NCBI GenBank assembly: GCA_016206955.1
Contig: JACQQO010000119.1
Coordinates: 1-12,631, forward strand
Source: Candidatus Omnitrophota bacterium
GTDB lineage: Bacteria > Omnitrophota > Omnitrophia > Omnitrophales > Danuiimicrobiaceae
Direction: 5' to 3'
DNA: 12,631 bases
The position numbers were made by a program, and so were the translations under genes. Below the pieces are notes generated by a model that ran no database searches, was not told the origin of the DNA, and was given only the letters and a program-made list of their open reading frames with translations. Every line of letters begins with the position of its first letter. Position 1 is the stretch's first letter. Below, piece by piece: positions 12,458-12,631 of this stretch.

Positions 12458-12631
12458 TTATTTTCCTGCGGAAAGTTCTTTCTTGCGGGCGAGTAAATGG
12501 CGGGCGAAATTGGATTGAAAGCCGCCCATTTTTTCTTTCACGGATTTGATCTCGGTTTCCACTTCGGCTAGCGTCATACGGGCAACTTTCTTGAGTTTCT
12601 TGTGTGGAGGAGCTTCTGCAGGTTTTAATTC
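12458..12631 (-). CDS. unrecognised small basic helical protein, 3' end only
   Basis: An open frame enters from the window's right edge on the minus strand and ends at TAA (12460-12458). The 57 visible residues begin ELKPAEAPPHKKLKKVARMT, then AEVETEIKSVKEKM and GGFQSNFARHLLARKKELSA. The composition is Lys/Arg-rich and helical, consistent with a small cytoplasmic or nucleic-acid-associated protein, but I know of no family. The start lies outside the window. Its stop codon is 11 bases from the stop of the convergent secreted-protein gene and falls in a weak AT-rich palindrome (AGGAAATTATTTTCCT, 12452-12467). Confidence 0.72.
   Translation of the reverse strand, partial: ELKPAEAPPHKKLKKVARMTLAEVETEIKSVKEKMGGFQSNFARHLLARKKELSAGK

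Noticed and set aside
12452..12467. AGGAAATTATTTTCCT as a bidirectional terminator
   Set aside because: The stem is only 6 bp with four A-T pairs, no T-tract follows on either strand and it includes a stop codon; likely chance.
1..12631. CRISPR array, prophage, integron or defence island
   Set aside because: No regularly spaced direct repeats, integrase, transposase or phage genes are present; the only defence-like signal is the domain order of the deaminase fusion, which sits in a housekeeping operon.

Overview
The window looks like a chromosomal segment of an uncultivated-type bacterium. My best guess is candidate phylum Omnitrophota or a relative in the PVC group. This is inferred from a small secreted protein resembling the exosortase-associated TIGR04073 family, a small GGAG-type lipoprotein beside it, unfamiliar secreted proteins and moderate GC. 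No rRNA or phylogenetic marker was tested.

Region 1 (1-5939, minus strand) is one compact operon. Reading in the direction of transcription it runs: P-loop kinase-like/dCMP deaminase fusion, polyprenyl diphosphate synthase, rsmI, purN, an ICMT-family membrane methyltransferase, eno and ftsB. Genes overlap by 1-4 bases or lie a few bases apart, except for the eno-ftsB junction. A partial initiator tRNA-fMet gene with its own promoter follows. The operon mixes nucleotide metabolism, isoprenoid carrier synthesis, 16S rRNA modification, glycolysis and cell division. Region 2 (6002-6886, plus strand) is a single EamA-type transporter diverging from operon 1. Region 3 (6889-10923, minus strand) is a second compact operon: SDR oxidoreductase, AsmA-like anchored protein, era, a HAD phosphatase, a TIGR04073-like secreted protein and a small lipoprotein. 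Its last gene converges on the transporter with only 2 bp between stop codons. Region 4 (11121-12446, plus strand) is an unrecognised secreted protein with two copies of a CLGTGCPxW module and a long helical tail. It converges on the 3' end of an unrecognised gene that runs off the window.

The most striking non-gene feature is a set of short palindromic repeats of four different types, all in or beside coding sequence. One supplies the last residues of PurN. One sits as a 27-bp in-frame insertion in the essential GTPase Era. One is a GTAG-bounded double hairpin (REP/BIME-like) apparently inserted in frame into the signal-peptide region of the lipoprotein. One fills the era-HAD gap and creates a false N-terminal extension of the HAD gene. 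Separately, a 28-nt imperfect inverted repeat spans the end of eno and the leader of ftsB.

Other points to note: the first genes of both minus-strand operons have -10-like boxes only 8-10 bases before the start codon and no Shine-Dalgarno, which suggests leaderless mRNAs. The initiator tRNA has A-U in place of the usually invariant first G-C pair of its anticodon stem. I found no CRISPR array, integrase or transposase gene. No gene-free stretch exceeds 300 bases.
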